From contig DASXUX010000040.1 of NCBI GenBank assembly GCA_036504595.1, positions 162,938 to 226,937 of the forward strand: a stretch of DNA of 64,000 bases, in the 5' to 3' direction. This stretch comes from DASXUX01 sp036504595 (GTDB lineage Bacteria > Planctomycetota > SZUA-567 > H5-PLA8). The notes under the pieces are model-generated. The model was not told where the DNA came from. It searched no databases and saw nothing but the letters and a program-made list of their open reading frames with translations. The position numbers and the translations under genes were made by a program. Below are positions 1-9,024 of the stretch, in pieces (positions within the stretch are counted from its first letter, which is position 1; each line of letters begins with the position of its first letter).

Positions 1-23
1 TACTTTAGCCCGAAGTGAAACGG

Positions 24-136
24 CAGGGTTCGGGGTTCAGGGTTCAGGGTTCAGGGTTCGGGGTTCAGGGAAGGCTCTGCTGCTTTCTTTCTGAACTCCG
101 GACCCTGACCCCTGATCCCTGACCCCTGAACCCTAG
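24..136. repeat. GGGTTCA-word hairpin element
   Basis: The left arm (24-70) is a degenerate tandem of GGGTTCA/GGGTTCG heptamers. The right arm (91-136) is the inverse complement, built from CCCTGA and CCCCTGA words, with a loop of about 20 nt. The same family occurs at 5768-5855 and 13424-13660. The stop codon of the adjacent minus-strand regulator (133-135) lies inside the right arm, so the element also ends that gene. It probably folds as a terminator-like hairpin in RNA; that role is inference. Confidence 0.85.
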
Positions 137-1494
137 ACCTTGCCGTTCTTTTCTTCCTCGAACTCCCGCAGCAACCGGTACAGGTAGCGTTCGGTGATGC
201 CGAGGGCGGCGGCGGTTTTTTCGCGGTGGTTTTCGTAACGGTCCAGGACTTTCAGAACGTGAGAGCGGATGGCGCTCTTGAGGGTTAGGCCGTTGCCGTT
301 TTCATGTGTCCCGTTGGGCAGGCCGAGGTGGCGCGGGACGATTTCGATCGAGCCTTGGGATTGGGCGGCGAAGTGGGCGCGTTCGGCCACGTGGCGGAGT
401 TCGCGCGTGTTTCCCGGCCAGGAATAGTTGCTCATGGCCTTTTGGGCATCGGGGCTGAGCGTCTTCACCGTTTCATCGCTTTCGGCCATACGCTGGAGGA
501 AGTGTTCGGCGAGCGGGACGATATCGTCGGTGCGTTCACGCAGCGGCGGGACGCGCAGGCGGACGGTGACCAGGCGGTGGAACAAATCGGAGCGGAATTT
601 TCCAGAGCGAATGAACGAGTCGAGGTCGCGATGCGTGGCGGCGAGGACGCGCACGTCCACCTGTTTTTCGCGCGTGGAGCCGATGCGCCGCACGACGCCG
701 CGGTCGAGGAAACGCAGCAAGCGAATCTGGCCGGATTCGGCGATATCGCCGATTTCGTCGAGCAGCAGTGTGCCGCCGTCGGTGATTTCGATCATGCCGG
801 GGTGAGCGGACGCGGCGCCGGTGAAGGCGCCTTTTTCGTAACCGAAGAGTTCGGAGTCGAGCAACGAATCGGAGAGCGCGCCCGAGTTCAGCACGGAGAA
901 CGGGCCGTTGCGGCGCGCGCTCTGGCGGTGGATGTACTCCGCGAGCACTTCCTTGCCGACGCCGGTTTCGCCTTCGATCAGGACGGAGAGATTGTGCTGT
1001 GCGGCCAGCGACGCGTTTTGATAAACCGACTGCATCACCGCCGAACGGAAGACGGGCGCGGACATCGAGCGCGCTTGCCGGCGAGTCAGATCTTCGCGCA
1101 GGATTTCATTTGAGCGGGCGAGCGCTGATTTTTCGAGCGCTCGACGAGCGAGCGCCTCCATTTCGCGGAGCTTAAAGGGCTTGGTCAGGTAGGAAAACGC
1201 GCCGCGGCGCATGGCTTCAACGGCCGATTCGATCGAGCCTTGGCCAGTGATCATGATCACTTCGCTGAGGCGGTCTTCGTCTTTCAGGTGCGTGAGCAGG
1301 TCCATGCCCTGCATGCCGGGCATGACGATATCCACGAGGGCGACGTCGATGCGCTGCTGGCGGGCGATGTCGAGGGCGCCTGCCGCGCTTTCGGCTTCGA
1401 AGACGGAGAAGCCGCAGTTGCGGAGGTGGAGGGCGAGATTGGCCCGGAAGGCTTTCTCGTCATCGACGACCAGGAAGGCGCCGAGATCAGCCAT
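133..1494 (-). CDS. NtrC-family sigma-54-dependent response regulator
   Basis: A 453-residue three-domain regulator expected to activate sigma-54 promoters when phosphorylated by the kinase encoded just upstream. The N-terminal receiver domain has the acidic pair D11/D12 and phosphoacceptor D55 in VALVDIVMPG. The central AAA+ domain (about 140-370) has Walker A GETGVGKE, the sigma-54 contact loop GAFTGA and Walker B TLLLDEIGD. The C-terminus ends in a Fis-type helix-turn-helix (KTAAALGITERYLYRLLREF). I chose the ATG at 1494 because it begins the receiver domain and overlaps the kinase stop codon by 8 nt. The extra 27 codons upstream only translate the repeat at the kinase 3' end. Target genes are unknown; see the sigma-54-like site before sdhC. 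Confidence 0.93.
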   Translation of the reverse strand: MADLGAFLVVDDEKAFRANLALHLRNCGFSVFEAESAAGALDIARQQRIDVALVDIVMPGMQGMDLLTHLKDEDRLSEVIMITGQGSIESAVEAMRRGAFSYLTKPFKLREMEALARRALEKSALARSNEILREDLTRRQARSMSAPVFRSAVMQSVYQNASLAAQHNLSVLIEGETGVGKEVLAEYIHRQSARRNGPFSVLNSGALSDSLLDSELFGYEKGAFTGAASAHPGMIEITDGGTLLLDEIGDIAESGQIRLLRFLDRGVVRRIGSTREKQVDVRVLAATHRDLDSFIRSGKFRSDLFHRLVTVRLRVPPLRERTDDIVPLAEHFLQRMAESDETVKTLSPDAQKAMSNYSWPGNTRELRHVAERAHFAAQSQGSIEIVPRHLGLPNGTHENGNGLTLKSAIRSHVLKVLDRYENHREKTAAALGITERYLYRLLREFEEEKNGKV

Positions 1495-4480
1495 GGGCGG
1501 CCTCCTGCGAAGTGCTGAGTACTGAGTACTGAGTGCTGAGTATCGTGTCTTCCGAGTGCGCTTGCGACTCGGCACTCAGCACTTTCAACTCAGCACTTTC
1601 TGTCGCCGACTTCAACGCAGCGCTTTCCTTTGGCAGCCAGACCTTCATCGTCGTGCCGCGGCCGAGGGCGGACTCAACGGAGATCGTTCCGCCGAGCGCG
1701 GAGATAATTTGGTGGCTCAAGTACAGGCCCAGGCCGGTTCCGTTGCCGACGGTCTTGGTGGTGAAGAACGGTTCAAAGAGATGCGCGAGGTTTTCAGGCG
1801 CGATGCCGGCGCCGGTGTCGGCGACCGAGATTCCAATTCCCTCATCCAACGAATCCGCCACAACGGAGACGGCGCCATCGAGAGGCGTGGCATCGAAGGC
1901 GTTCTTGAGGAGATTGATGAGAACCTGCTGAAGCTGGTGCCGGCTGGTGCGCAAGACCAATGCGGGCAGGTCTGCCGACGAGCCGTGCGGTTCGATGGAG
2001 ATCTCGCGTCCGCAGACTTTCAGGATCAGCGTGCGCTCGGTGGAACGCGGACCGCTGCGCGCCAGGGGGAGGGTATCCACCAGCAACGTGGTGAGATTCG
2101 TCTGTTCGAGTGTTTCAGCTCGCGAGAAATTCAGCAGGCGATCGATGATGTTTTTGCAGCGGAAGACGCTGTCATCGATGTTTTTGATCTGGTCCGCAAT
2201 GGCTTGCCAGCAGGGTTGAAGCACTTTGTTGCGTTCCAGCAGGATCTGCAGCGTTTCGGCGGAACTGGAGATGACGGCCATCGGGTTGTTGATTTCATGC
2301 GCCACTCCGGCAGCAAGCTGGCCGACGGCGGCCATCTTGGCGCCCTGGATCAATTGCATCTGCATTTCCTGGAGGCGCGCGTAAGAGCGGCGCAGGTTCT
2401 CTTCGGAAGTGCGCAACTCCGTCTGCGTCTGCTGCTGCTGGATGGCGATGGCGTAGAGCGACGCGAGACGCTGGACGACTTCCAAATCCGACTTCGTGTA
2501 GTCGCGCGGCGCGTTGCCGACGACAACCTGGCCGACGACGCGGCCGTCGATCAATGCGGGGACAGCGAGCAAGCGGCTGACGGGGTGGTCTTCGGCTGAA
2601 AGGCCGGCCAGTAGAGGATGCTCCTGCGGCGTATTGGTAAGGATCGGCTGGGCGTGGCTGAGCAGTTTCTGCCAAAGCGCTCCGGAGCGGCGGATGAGCG
2701 TTTGACGGTCCTGGGTCTGGCAGAGTTCCGAGATGCCGTCGTGGGGGCCGTCGGCAGTGGCAAAGGCAGGGCATGAGAGGTTGCCGGATGGATCGACGTA
2801 GCCGATCATGCCGCAGGAGCTTTGCGTCAGTTCCTTGGCTTGGCGCAGCACGAGCGAGGCGACGTCTTCGGCCGAAGCGGACGTAATCAGTGCCTGAGAA
2901 AGCTGCGCGAGGGAGGCGTTCACGGCGGCCTGGCGCGCGAGGTTCTCTTCGGCCTGCTTGCGGCGAATCAGGCCCGCGAGCGTAGTGGCGATGGCATCGA
3001 GGAAGGTCTCTTCGTCCGGCTGGCGCTTATGGCCTTCGCTGACGTAGAGGACGACGACGCCGAGCGTCTGACCTTCTGAAACAATCGGCACACTGTAGTG
3101 ACCGTGGGGTTCCATGCCCGCGGGGTGATAGTCGTGGCGTTCATCGAGCGTGCTGGAGAATTCGACGTTGCCGCTGATAGCCGCTCGTCCGCACATGCAG
3201 TAGCCGAACGGGACGCGGGCGCAACATCGAGCGGTCTCGTCACCCAAGCCTTTGACGGCCTTCAGCACGAGTGTGTACGCGGAACCTTCGACCAGAAAGA
3301 TGCCGCCTTTGGGCAGAAGGATGGGCGATCTTGGAGTTTCCCCCGGATTGCCAGCCGTAAAAAGCCAGGGCGTTGAGAGGATGAGCTCCAGCGCGCGCTG
3401 GAGCTGGTCGTCGAGCGAGATATTTTCCAGGGACAAGCGCGAGAGGTCGTGCAGCACCTTTTGGTTCTGATAGCTGATGTCGAGGTTATGCAGCGCCTGG
3501 CGGCGAGTGGCGATTTCGAGACGAAGCTCAGTTTCTTGCGCAAGGAGAGTAGCGGTGCGTTCTTGAACGGTTTGTTCGAGATCGTTACGGGCCTGTTCGA
3601 GCTGCGACTGCGTCTTGCGGCGCTGTAGGTCGCTCTGATGCAGCGAGCGGCAGGTGATCCACACCAGTGCGATCAGCACGCCGCTGATGCTCAGCGCGCC
3701 GGTGGCCTGTCCGACGGCCACGTCCAGGTACTTATTGTAGACCGCGAAGAAGACCAGCCATGAGACAATGAGCGGAACGGCCAAGGCCGGAAGGAACAGG
3801 CGGCGAGCGAGTACGCCGCCAGCACTGCTGGATGTCACGATCGCCATCAAACCGCTGTTCGGGCGGCTGCATAGCACGCCAAGGCCCATGAAGGGAATCA
3901 GAACAGACGATTGAAACGAGACGGGCATCTTCACCGGCAGGCCGGCATAGAGGTAGCCGACCAGCGCGAGGAATGGCATGGCGCCAGACGCCAAGACCAT
4001 TCCCGAGGCGAGCCACTGCGTCCGTGGGCGTGAGGCATCGGCCATGACCATTGCGACGGCCAGCAGGAGACAGCTTAGAGAGCTCGTTAAGGAGGCCCGA
4101 AGGTGATGCAGCGCCAGTCCACCGGCCGGCAGATCCGGATCTCCGCTCCAGAGCAGCGAGGTGAAGTGAGAAAGCAGGGACACGACGGCGAGGGCGACGA
4201 CTGCTCCAGCCAGGGCTTTAGCGGTAAAACGCTGACGGGCGGACGGCAGTGTGCCGGCGAAGTTGATGCGCTGGAACCAAAGGCCGAGGCCAAGGAGCGC
4301 CAAAGCAGCAGCCGTCAGCGGCTGAATAGGAACCTGCGAGGGAAAGGGGGCCCTCAGCCATAGGATGTTGAGCAGCCAGCCAGATAGTGCAATCAGGCAA
4401 CCGAGGAACGTCAGCGCGCCTGCGAGCGCGGCGACGGCGCTGCATGTTTTCGTCGAATGTTGTTCCAGTTCGGCCTGCAT
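1487..4480 (-). CDS. Membrane sensor histidine kinase with GAF domains
   Basis: Sensor partner of the downstream regulator, 997 residues from the ATG at 4480 (an in-frame GTG at 4519 is the alternative; neither has a strong ribosome binding site). The first 300 residues hold several hydrophobic helices, then a coiled coil (about 285-330), then two GAF-like regions (about 345-510 and 525-690). The HisKA phosphoacceptor is H728 in GVAHEINNP. The ATPase domain shows N box LINLLKNAFDATP, G1 box VADTGAGIAPE and G2 box GNGTGLGLYLS. The last 30 residues (STQYSVLSTSQEA) are translated from a word repeat, so the natural C-terminus has been extended. The 8-nt overlap with the regulator suggests translational coupling. 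The signal sensed is unknown. Confidence 0.92.
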   Translation of the reverse strand: MQAELEQHSTKTCSAVAALAGALTFLGCLIALSGWLLNILWLRAPFPSQVPIQPLTAAALALLGLGLWFQRINFAGTLPSARQRFTAKALAGAVVALAVVSLLSHFTSLLWSGDPDLPAGGLALHHLRASLTSSLSCLLLAVAMVMADASRPRTQWLASGMVLASGAMPFLALVGYLYAGLPVKMPVSFQSSVLIPFMGLGVLCSRPNSGLMAIVTSSSAGGVLARRLFLPALAVPLIVSWLVFFAVYNKYLDVAVGQATGALSISGVLIALVWITCRSLHQSDLQRRKTQSQLEQARNDLEQTVQERTATLLAQETELRLEIATRRQALHNLDISYQNQKVLHDLSRLSLENISLDDQLQRALELILSTPWLFTAGNPGETPRSPILLPKGGIFLVEGSAYTLVLKAVKGLGDETARCCARVPFGYCMCGRAAISGNVEFSSTLDERHDYHPAGMEPHGHYSVPIVSEGQTLGVVVLYVSEGHKRQPDEETFLDAIATTLAGLIRRKQAEENLARQAAVNASLAQLSQALITSASAEDVASLVLRQAKELTQSSCGMIGYVDPSGNLSCPAFATADGPHDGISELCQTQDRQTLIRRSGALWQKLLSHAQPILTNTPQEHPLLAGLSAEDHPVSRLLAVPALIDGRVVGQVVVGNAPRDYTKSDLEVVQRLASLYAIAIQQQQTQTELRTSEENLRRSYARLQEMQMQLIQGAKMAAVGQLAAGVAHEINNPMAVISSSAETLQILLERNKVLQPCWQAIADQIKNIDDSVFRCKNIIDRLLNFSRAETLEQTNLTTLLVDTLPLARSGPRSTERTLILKVCGREISIEPHGSSADLPALVLRTSRHQLQQVLINLLKNAFDATPLDGAVSVVADSLDEGIGISVADTGAGIAPENLAHLFEPFFTTKTVGNGTGLGLYLSHQIISALGGTISVESALGRGTTMKVWLPKESAALKSATESAELKVLSAESQAHSEDTILSTQYSVLSTSQEAAHG
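1511..1600. repeat. AGTGCTGAGTACT-word hairpin inside kinase 3' end
   Basis: The left arm repeats the words AGTGCTGAGT and ACTGAGT; the right arm carries CACTCAGCACTTTCA words, the inverse complement. It lies wholly inside the kinase reading frame and encodes its low-complexity C-terminal tail. Confidence 0.8.
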
Positions 4481-4933
4481 GGGGCTTTGATTCGAAGGCA
4501 GTACGGCTAAACGCTGCACAGCAACATGCTAAGCAAGAAAGTGATAATAGCAACTCTTGTCGCGAACTTTTGCAGTCGGTGGAGTTCAGGTGGACATGAA
4601 CTCCTCATTTGGATTGTGTAAATCCTTGTCTGCCAACAAACTGGCATTCAAGCGACCGTAAGTTGGCAGGATTATCGGTTCATGTATTAGCACTCTGATA
4701 GGTATATTCTTAACGAATTATCGCGCGTCACGGATGCATTGTAAAACGTGTGAAGTTAAAGAGTTGAGATCATTTGTTAACGAAGTGCACGAATATGCTA
4801 ACCGTGGCATGTCGTTGGCAATGGGAGGGTCCGAATTGGGGGAAAGCCGACGCTAGACTGCGTCGGTTGGGTTTGCTGTCGTGCCGTGAGTTGGCTGTCT
4901 GGCCAAAACAACAGAGTTCGCAAGCGAGAATCC
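4481..4933. other. AT-rich divergent intergenic region
   Basis: About 450 nt between the divergently transcribed kinase and sdhC. It is clearly richer in A+T than its flanks, especially 4540-4800, and holds none of the word-repeat elements found in most other gaps. It contains an 8-bp inverted repeat, CTGCCAAC at 4630-4637 and GTTGGCAG at 4662-4669, and a sigma-54-like motif at 4805-4820. I see no convincing gene or clear sigma-70 promoter. Confidence 0.6.
4805..4820 (+). promoter_or_regulatory. Possible sigma-54 (-24/-12) promoter for the sdh cluster
   Basis: TGGCAT-N5-TGGCA fits the TGGCAC-N5-TTGCW consensus with two mismatches; the essential GG and GC dinucleotides have the right spacing. 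A start would fall near 4832, about 100 nt before sdhC. The NtrC-type regulator is encoded divergently next door, which makes the match more credible, but a two-mismatch site can arise by chance. Confidence 0.35.
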
Positions 4934-5761
4934 ATGGAAGCGATTTCGACTTTAGGCGGGAACACCGTGCGCGGCGGTTTGGACGGCTGGCTGGTACGAA
5001 ACCAGTTCGTCCTGCGCCGGCTGCATTCGCTCTCAGGCGTCATACCACTTGGCGCCTTTCTTTTTGAGCATTTGTTTACCAACGCCACGGCGGTCTATGG
5101 CGATGCGACGCGCAGCCGCATCTTTGAAGCGAAGGTGCGCGAGCTGAACGAGCTGCCGCTGATCACGCTCATTGAACTTAGTTTGATCTGGCTGCCGCTG
5201 GCGTTTCATGCCGCTTATGGCGTGTACTGGGCGTGGGCGGGCCGCCGGCTGAATATTGAAAAATATCCCGTCTACCGGAATTGGATGTATCTGATCCAGC
5301 GCATCTCGGGTGTGCTGGTGTTCGCATTCCTGGTCTATCATGTCGGGCATTGGCGATTCGGCTGGTTTGGCGGAAAGGTCGAGTACTGGCAGTTCTATCC
5401 TCAATTAATGAACACGATGCAGGATCCAGGCTATTTCTGGCTTTATCTCTTCGGCGTGCTGCTGGTCAACTTCCACTTCGCCAACGGGCTGTCCACGCTG
5501 GCGATGACCTGGGGGCTGGCGCGCAGCCGGGGCGGGCAGCGCCGAGTTTTACCGTTGGCCGCAGTGATCTTCTTTGGTCTCTCTTATTTGGGCGTGAACA
5601 CGCTCTATCACTTCCATAGCCAGGGCCACGGCTGCCGTATTTTCTATCGTCCGGAGATCGACAAAAACGCGTTGCAGGAAACCGAACGGATGCGCGATGC
5701 CGCCTGGATGCGCGATTTCAGGGAAAACGGGTTCGGGCCGGGACGCACAGCGAAAAACTGA
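4934..5761 (+). CDS. sdhC: Succinate dehydrogenase cytochrome b subunit (type B)
   Basis: Membrane anchor of complex II. It holds heme and passes electrons from succinate to quinone. About 275 residues with roughly five membrane helices. The histidines expected as ligands of two hemes are visible in RRLHSLSG, FLFEHLF, VYHVGHW and NFHFANG, the pattern of the single-polypeptide di-heme anchors of Bacillus and PVC bacteria. I use the ATG at 4934 (MEAIST); an upstream in-frame start at 4886 adds 16 poorly conserved residues. It is first in a run sdhC-sdhA-sdhB, followed by korA-korB-gltA, all on the plus strand. Confidence 0.92.
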   Translation: MEAISTLGGNTVRGGLDGWLVRNQFVLRRLHSLSGVIPLGAFLFEHLFTNATAVYGDATRSRIFEAKVRELNELPLITLIELSLIWLPLAFHAAYGVYWAWAGRRLNIEKYPVYRNWMYLIQRISGVLVFAFLVYHVGHWRFGWFGGKVEYWQFYPQLMNTMQDPGYFWLYLFGVLLVNFHFANGLSTLAMTWGLARSRGGQRRVLPLAAVIFFGLSYLGVNTLYHFHSQGHGCRIFYRPEIDKNALQETERMRDAAWMRDFRENGFGPGRTAKN

Positions 5762-5767
5762 AAACAG

Positions 5768-5855
5768 CAGGGTTCAGGGGTCAGGGTCCAGGGGTCAGGG
5801 TTTAGAGACAAGCTTTCACTGAACCCTGAACCCTAAACCCCGAACCCTGAACCCT
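5768..5855. repeat. GGGTTCA-word hairpin between sdhC and sdhA
   Basis: Forward arm 5768-5804 of GGGTTCAGGGGTCA words, short loop, reverse arm 5818-5855 of CCCTGAACCCT words. Same family as 24-136 and 13424-13660. It fills most of the 118-nt gap inside an apparent operon, so it may attenuate or process the message rather than end it. Confidence 0.85.
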
Positions 5856-5879
5856 TCTTTTGAGTTTGGAGACATTTGG

Positions 5880-7889
5880 ATGGCACAGCAACGCATTACG
5901 ATCATCGGCGGCGGGCTGGCGGGCTTGATGGCCACGCTGCGCGTGGCTGAGATGGGTGTCCACGTCGATTTGTTTTCTCTTGTGCCGGTCAAACGCAGCC
6001 ACAGCGTGTGCGCTCAAGGCGGCATCAACGGGGCGGTGAATACCAAGGGCGAAGGCGACAGTCCTGAAATTCACTTCATCGACACGATCAAAGGCGGCGA
6101 TTTCCTTGCGCACCAGCCGCCGGTCCGCGAGATGTGCTACAGCGCGCCTGGGATCATCTACCTCTTCGACCGCATGGGCGTGACGTTCAATCGCACCAGC
6201 GAAGGGTTGCTCGACTTCCGGCGTTTCGGCGGCACGTTGCACAGCCGCACGGCTTTTGCAGGAGCGACGACCGGTCAGCAGCTCTTGTACGCGCTCGACG
6301 AACAGGTTCGCCGGTACGAGTGTGAGGGGCTGGTCGTAAAACACGAAGGCTGGGAATTCCTGTCGATCATTCAGGACGAGACGGGGCGCTGCGTGGGGAG
6401 CGTCTCGCAGAATCTGGTGGACATGAGCATCCGCTCCTTCCCGGCGGATGCGGTCTGTATCGCGACGGGCGGCATGGGCCTGATCTTTGGCCGCACGACC
6501 AACTCGATGCTGAATCATGGTTCTGCCGCCGCCGCGTGCTATGAACAGGGCGCGATCTTCGGAAACCCGGAGTTTGTGCAGATTCACCCAACGGCGATTG
6601 CGGGCGGCGACAAGCTGCGCCTGATGAGCGAGTCGGCGCGCGGCGAGGGCGCTCGGGTCTGGGTGCCTAAGAAGAAGGGCGATGCGCGTCCGCAGCATGA
6701 GATTCCGCAGTCGGAGCGCTGGTACTTCCTTGAAGAGAAGTATCCGACGTTCAAGAACCTTGTGCCGCGCGACATTGCCAGCCGCGAGATTTTCCACGTC
6801 TGCTTCGATCTGGGCATGGGCTTGAAGGGGCAGAACGAGGTCTACCTGGACCTCACGGAACTGACCGGAGCGAAGGGCAAGGCATTCGTACAGTCCAAGC
6901 TCGGCGGCATTCTCGAGATCTACGAGAAGTTCATGCAGGAAGACCCGTATTGCATGCCAATGCGCATTTTCCCGGCGGTGCATTACTGCATGAACGGGCT
7001 GTGGGTGCAGTATGAGAAGGACAGCGTCACCGGTGGTCTGCGGAACGACTCGGCCTTCAACCAGATGACCAACATCCCCGGCCTGTACGCGGCGGGTGAA
7101 GCCGACTTCCAGTACCACGGCGCCAACCGGCTGGGAGCGAACTCGCTGCTGAGCTGTCTGTTCGGCGGGCAAGTGGCTGGGCCGGCGATGGTGCGGTTCG
7201 CTCGCGGGAAGAAGACGTCCGCTACGGAAATGCCGGCGTCGCTGTTCGAGGCGGCTCAGAAGCGCGAGCAGCAGAAGTGGCAGGGCATTCTCACTATGCG
7301 GGGAACGGAGAATCCGTTCCGCCTGCACCAGCAGTTGGGCGACATGATGACGCGCGATGCAACGATCGTGCGGCACAACGCGGCTCTGGAAGGTGTGCTG
7401 GGGAAGCTGAAGGAGTTCAAGGAGCGCTGGAAGAAGTGCGAGAATTGCGACGCGGGCGAGCGCGCGAACCAGGTTGGGCCGTTTGTGCGGCAACTCTGGC
7501 ACATGCTGGTGCTCTCGGAAGCGATCGTCAAAGGCGCGTTGCAGCGCGACGAATGCCGCGGGGCTCACTACAAGCCCGAATTCGTCAATCCGCTGCCGGC
7601 GAACTCCGGCGATCCGGCCGACGCGGATTGGGAACGCTATTTCACGCGCTATTTCGAAGACAACGCGAAGTACCTGAAGAGCACGCTGGCAACCTACACG
7701 CCTGACGGGCCGAAGATCACATACGAAGAGATCGACACGAACCTGATGAAGCCCAAGCCGCGCGACTACATCGGTCATTCGACCACTGCGTGGGAGAAGG
7801 TGTGGGCGGCCAAGTTTGAAGCGAAGAAGCGGATGCAGCCGGTGCTGGCCGGCGCCGAGCCGGATGAGGCGCGGGTGAATGGAACGTGA
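5880..7889 (+). CDS. sdhA: Succinate dehydrogenase flavoprotein subunit
   Basis: Catalytic FAD subunit of complex II, oxidising succinate to fumarate. 669 residues, longer than the Bacillus protein as I recall it (just under 600). The FAD-binding start ITIIGGGLAGLMATL is at the N-terminus. The histidine that binds FAD covalently is in RSHSVCAQGGINGA. Substrate-site segments HPTAIAGGDK, ESARGEGARVW and VHYCMNGLWV are present, as is the C-terminal FAD segment GANRLGANSLLSC. The start ATG is preceded by GGAGA at 5868. It lies between the anchor and iron-sulfur subunit genes. Confidence 0.96.
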   Translation: MAQQRITIIGGGLAGLMATLRVAEMGVHVDLFSLVPVKRSHSVCAQGGINGAVNTKGEGDSPEIHFIDTIKGGDFLAHQPPVREMCYSAPGIIYLFDRMGVTFNRTSEGLLDFRRFGGTLHSRTAFAGATTGQQLLYALDEQVRRYECEGLVVKHEGWEFLSIIQDETGRCVGSVSQNLVDMSIRSFPADAVCIATGGMGLIFGRTTNSMLNHGSAAAACYEQGAIFGNPEFVQIHPTAIAGGDKLRLMSESARGEGARVWVPKKKGDARPQHEIPQSERWYFLEEKYPTFKNLVPRDIASREIFHVCFDLGMGLKGQNEVYLDLTELTGAKGKAFVQSKLGGILEIYEKFMQEDPYCMPMRIFPAVHYCMNGLWVQYEKDSVTGGLRNDSAFNQMTNIPGLYAAGEADFQYHGANRLGANSLLSCLFGGQVAGPAMVRFARGKKTSATEMPASLFEAAQKREQQKWQGILTMRGTENPFRLHQQLGDMMTRDATIVRHNAALEGVLGKLKEFKERWKKCENCDAGERANQVGPFVRQLWHMLVLSEAIVKGALQRDECRGAHYKPEFVNPLPANSGDPADADWERYFTRYFEDNAKYLKSTLATYTPDGPKITYEEIDTNLMKPKPRDYIGHSTTAWEKVWAAKFEAKKRMQPVLAGAEPDEARVNGT

Positions 7890-7891
7890 TG

Positions 7892-7994
7892 TAAGGCAAA
7901 AGGAAAAAGTTAAAAGTCAAAAGAAGAGGACGAGAGGATCAGCAGGGCGGCAGGAGAAACACTCTTTTGCCTTCTACTTTTCAGCCTTCTGGGG
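7892..7994. repeat. AAAAGGCAAAAG-word inverted repeat between sdhA and sdhB
   Basis: The left side is purine-rich (GGCAAAAGGAAAAAGTT and AAAAGTCAAAAGAAG). The right side carries CTTTTGCCTTCTACTTTT and TTCAGCCTTC, which pair imperfectly with it. Same arm-loop-arm design as the other elements but a different word. It nearly fills the 111-nt gap. Confidence 0.65.
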
Positions 7995-8000
7995 CACACG

Positions 8001-8783
8001 ATGGAAGCGAGACAGATTGAAGTCAGTGTGAAGCGTTGCGCGGGACCGGGGCAGCCTAGCTACTGGGACACATTCAAGGTTGCGTATGCGGCGGGCATGA
8101 ACGTGATCATGGTGCTGCAGGAGCTGCGGCGCAACCCTGTGACGATCGACGGTAAGAAAGTCATGCCGCCGGCCTATGACTGTTCGTGCCTGGAGGAAGT
8201 CTGCGGCGCGTGCAGCATGCTCGTCAACGGGAAGGCTCGCCAGGCCTGCACGGCTTTGGTGGACAAACTGGAACACCCGATCAGCCTGGCGCCGCTGACG
8301 AAATTCCCCATCGTGCGCGACTTGGCGGTCGATCGCTCGTTCATGTTCGAGAATTTGAAGAAGGTGAAGGCCTGGGTGCCGATCGATGGCACGTACAATC
8401 TCGGTCCCGGCCCGCGACTCTCCTTTGACGAATCGCTTGAGCGCTACGTGTATTCCAAGTGCATGACGTGCGGCTGCTGCCTGGAATCCTGCCCGCAAGT
8501 TCACGGCAAATCGACCTTCATGGGCGCGGCGCCGATTGCGCAAGTCAAGCTGATGAACATGCACCCGACCGGAAAGCTGAATGCCTCCGAGCGCCTAGAT
8601 GCATTGATGGGTCCGGGAGGCATCGGCAATTGCGGGAACGCTCAGAATTGCGTCGAGGCGTGCCCGAAGGAGATTCCGCTGTCGCAGGCCATCGCCGACA
8701 TGCAGTGGGACACGACCAAGCGCTGGATCGGAAAGCTGTTCACGGCGCCGGCGAAGGTCGCCGTCAGTGGGCCGGCGGGCTGA
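8001..8783 (+). CDS. sdhB: Succinate dehydrogenase iron-sulfur subunit
   Basis: Electron-transfer subunit of complex II, 260 residues. The N-terminal ferredoxin-like domain has the 2Fe-2S motif DCSCLEEVCGACSM followed by a distal Cys in ARQACTAL. The C-terminal half has the 4Fe-4S motif CMTCGCCLESCPQ and a second cysteine group NCVEACPKE for the 3Fe-4S and 4Fe-4S centres. It completes the sdhCAB set. The next gene starts after a GTGGCAC-type hairpin. Confidence 0.95.
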   Translation: MEARQIEVSVKRCAGPGQPSYWDTFKVAYAAGMNVIMVLQELRRNPVTIDGKKVMPPAYDCSCLEEVCGACSMLVNGKARQACTALVDKLEHPISLAPLTKFPIVRDLAVDRSFMFENLKKVKAWVPIDGTYNLGPGPRLSFDESLERYVYSKCMTCGCCLESCPQVHGKSTFMGAAPIAQVKLMNMHPTGKLNASERLDALMGPGGIGNCGNAQNCVEACPKEIPLSQAIADMQWDTTKRWIGKLFTAPAKVAVSGPAG

Positions 8784-8791
8784 TGCGAATG

Positions 8792-8889
8792 GTGCCACTG
8801 GCACGCGCCCGCTGCTTCTTGCGGGCGCTTGCCAGTGCGGCACTGGCTAAGCCGGCCAAACGGACGGCCGGCTGAGCCAGTGGCACCAC
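8792..8889. repeat. Double GTGGCAC hairpin element after sdhB
   Basis: Two stem-loops back to back. The first pairs GTGCCACTGGCACGCGCCCG with CGGGCGCTTGCCAGTGCGGC. The second pairs TGGCTAAGCCGGCC with GGCCGGCTGAGCCA and ends in GTGGCACCAC. It belongs to the TGGCACG family seen at 23426, 29005, 29884, 38519, 46307 and 56009. Confidence 0.8.
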
Positions 8890-9024
8890 AGAAGTGGACC
8901 TTTGCGGCGGCTCTATGTCATGGGGGACAAGGCCGCAGCGAGGAAGCAATCGAGTGAAGGGAACAAAAGTCTGATGTGCTGAGTTGTGATGAATAGGGGA
9001 GTGCGAAAAGAAAGGGAGCGAATC

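Noticed and set aside
24..136. Telomere-like GGGTTCA repeat marking a replicon end
   Set aside because: The same words occur internally at 5768 and 13424 with inverse arms, so this is a dispersed element.
5802..7778. 658-codon open frame opposite sdhA
   Set aside because: Shadow of sdhA, which has all catalytic motifs; the start region is repeat sequence.
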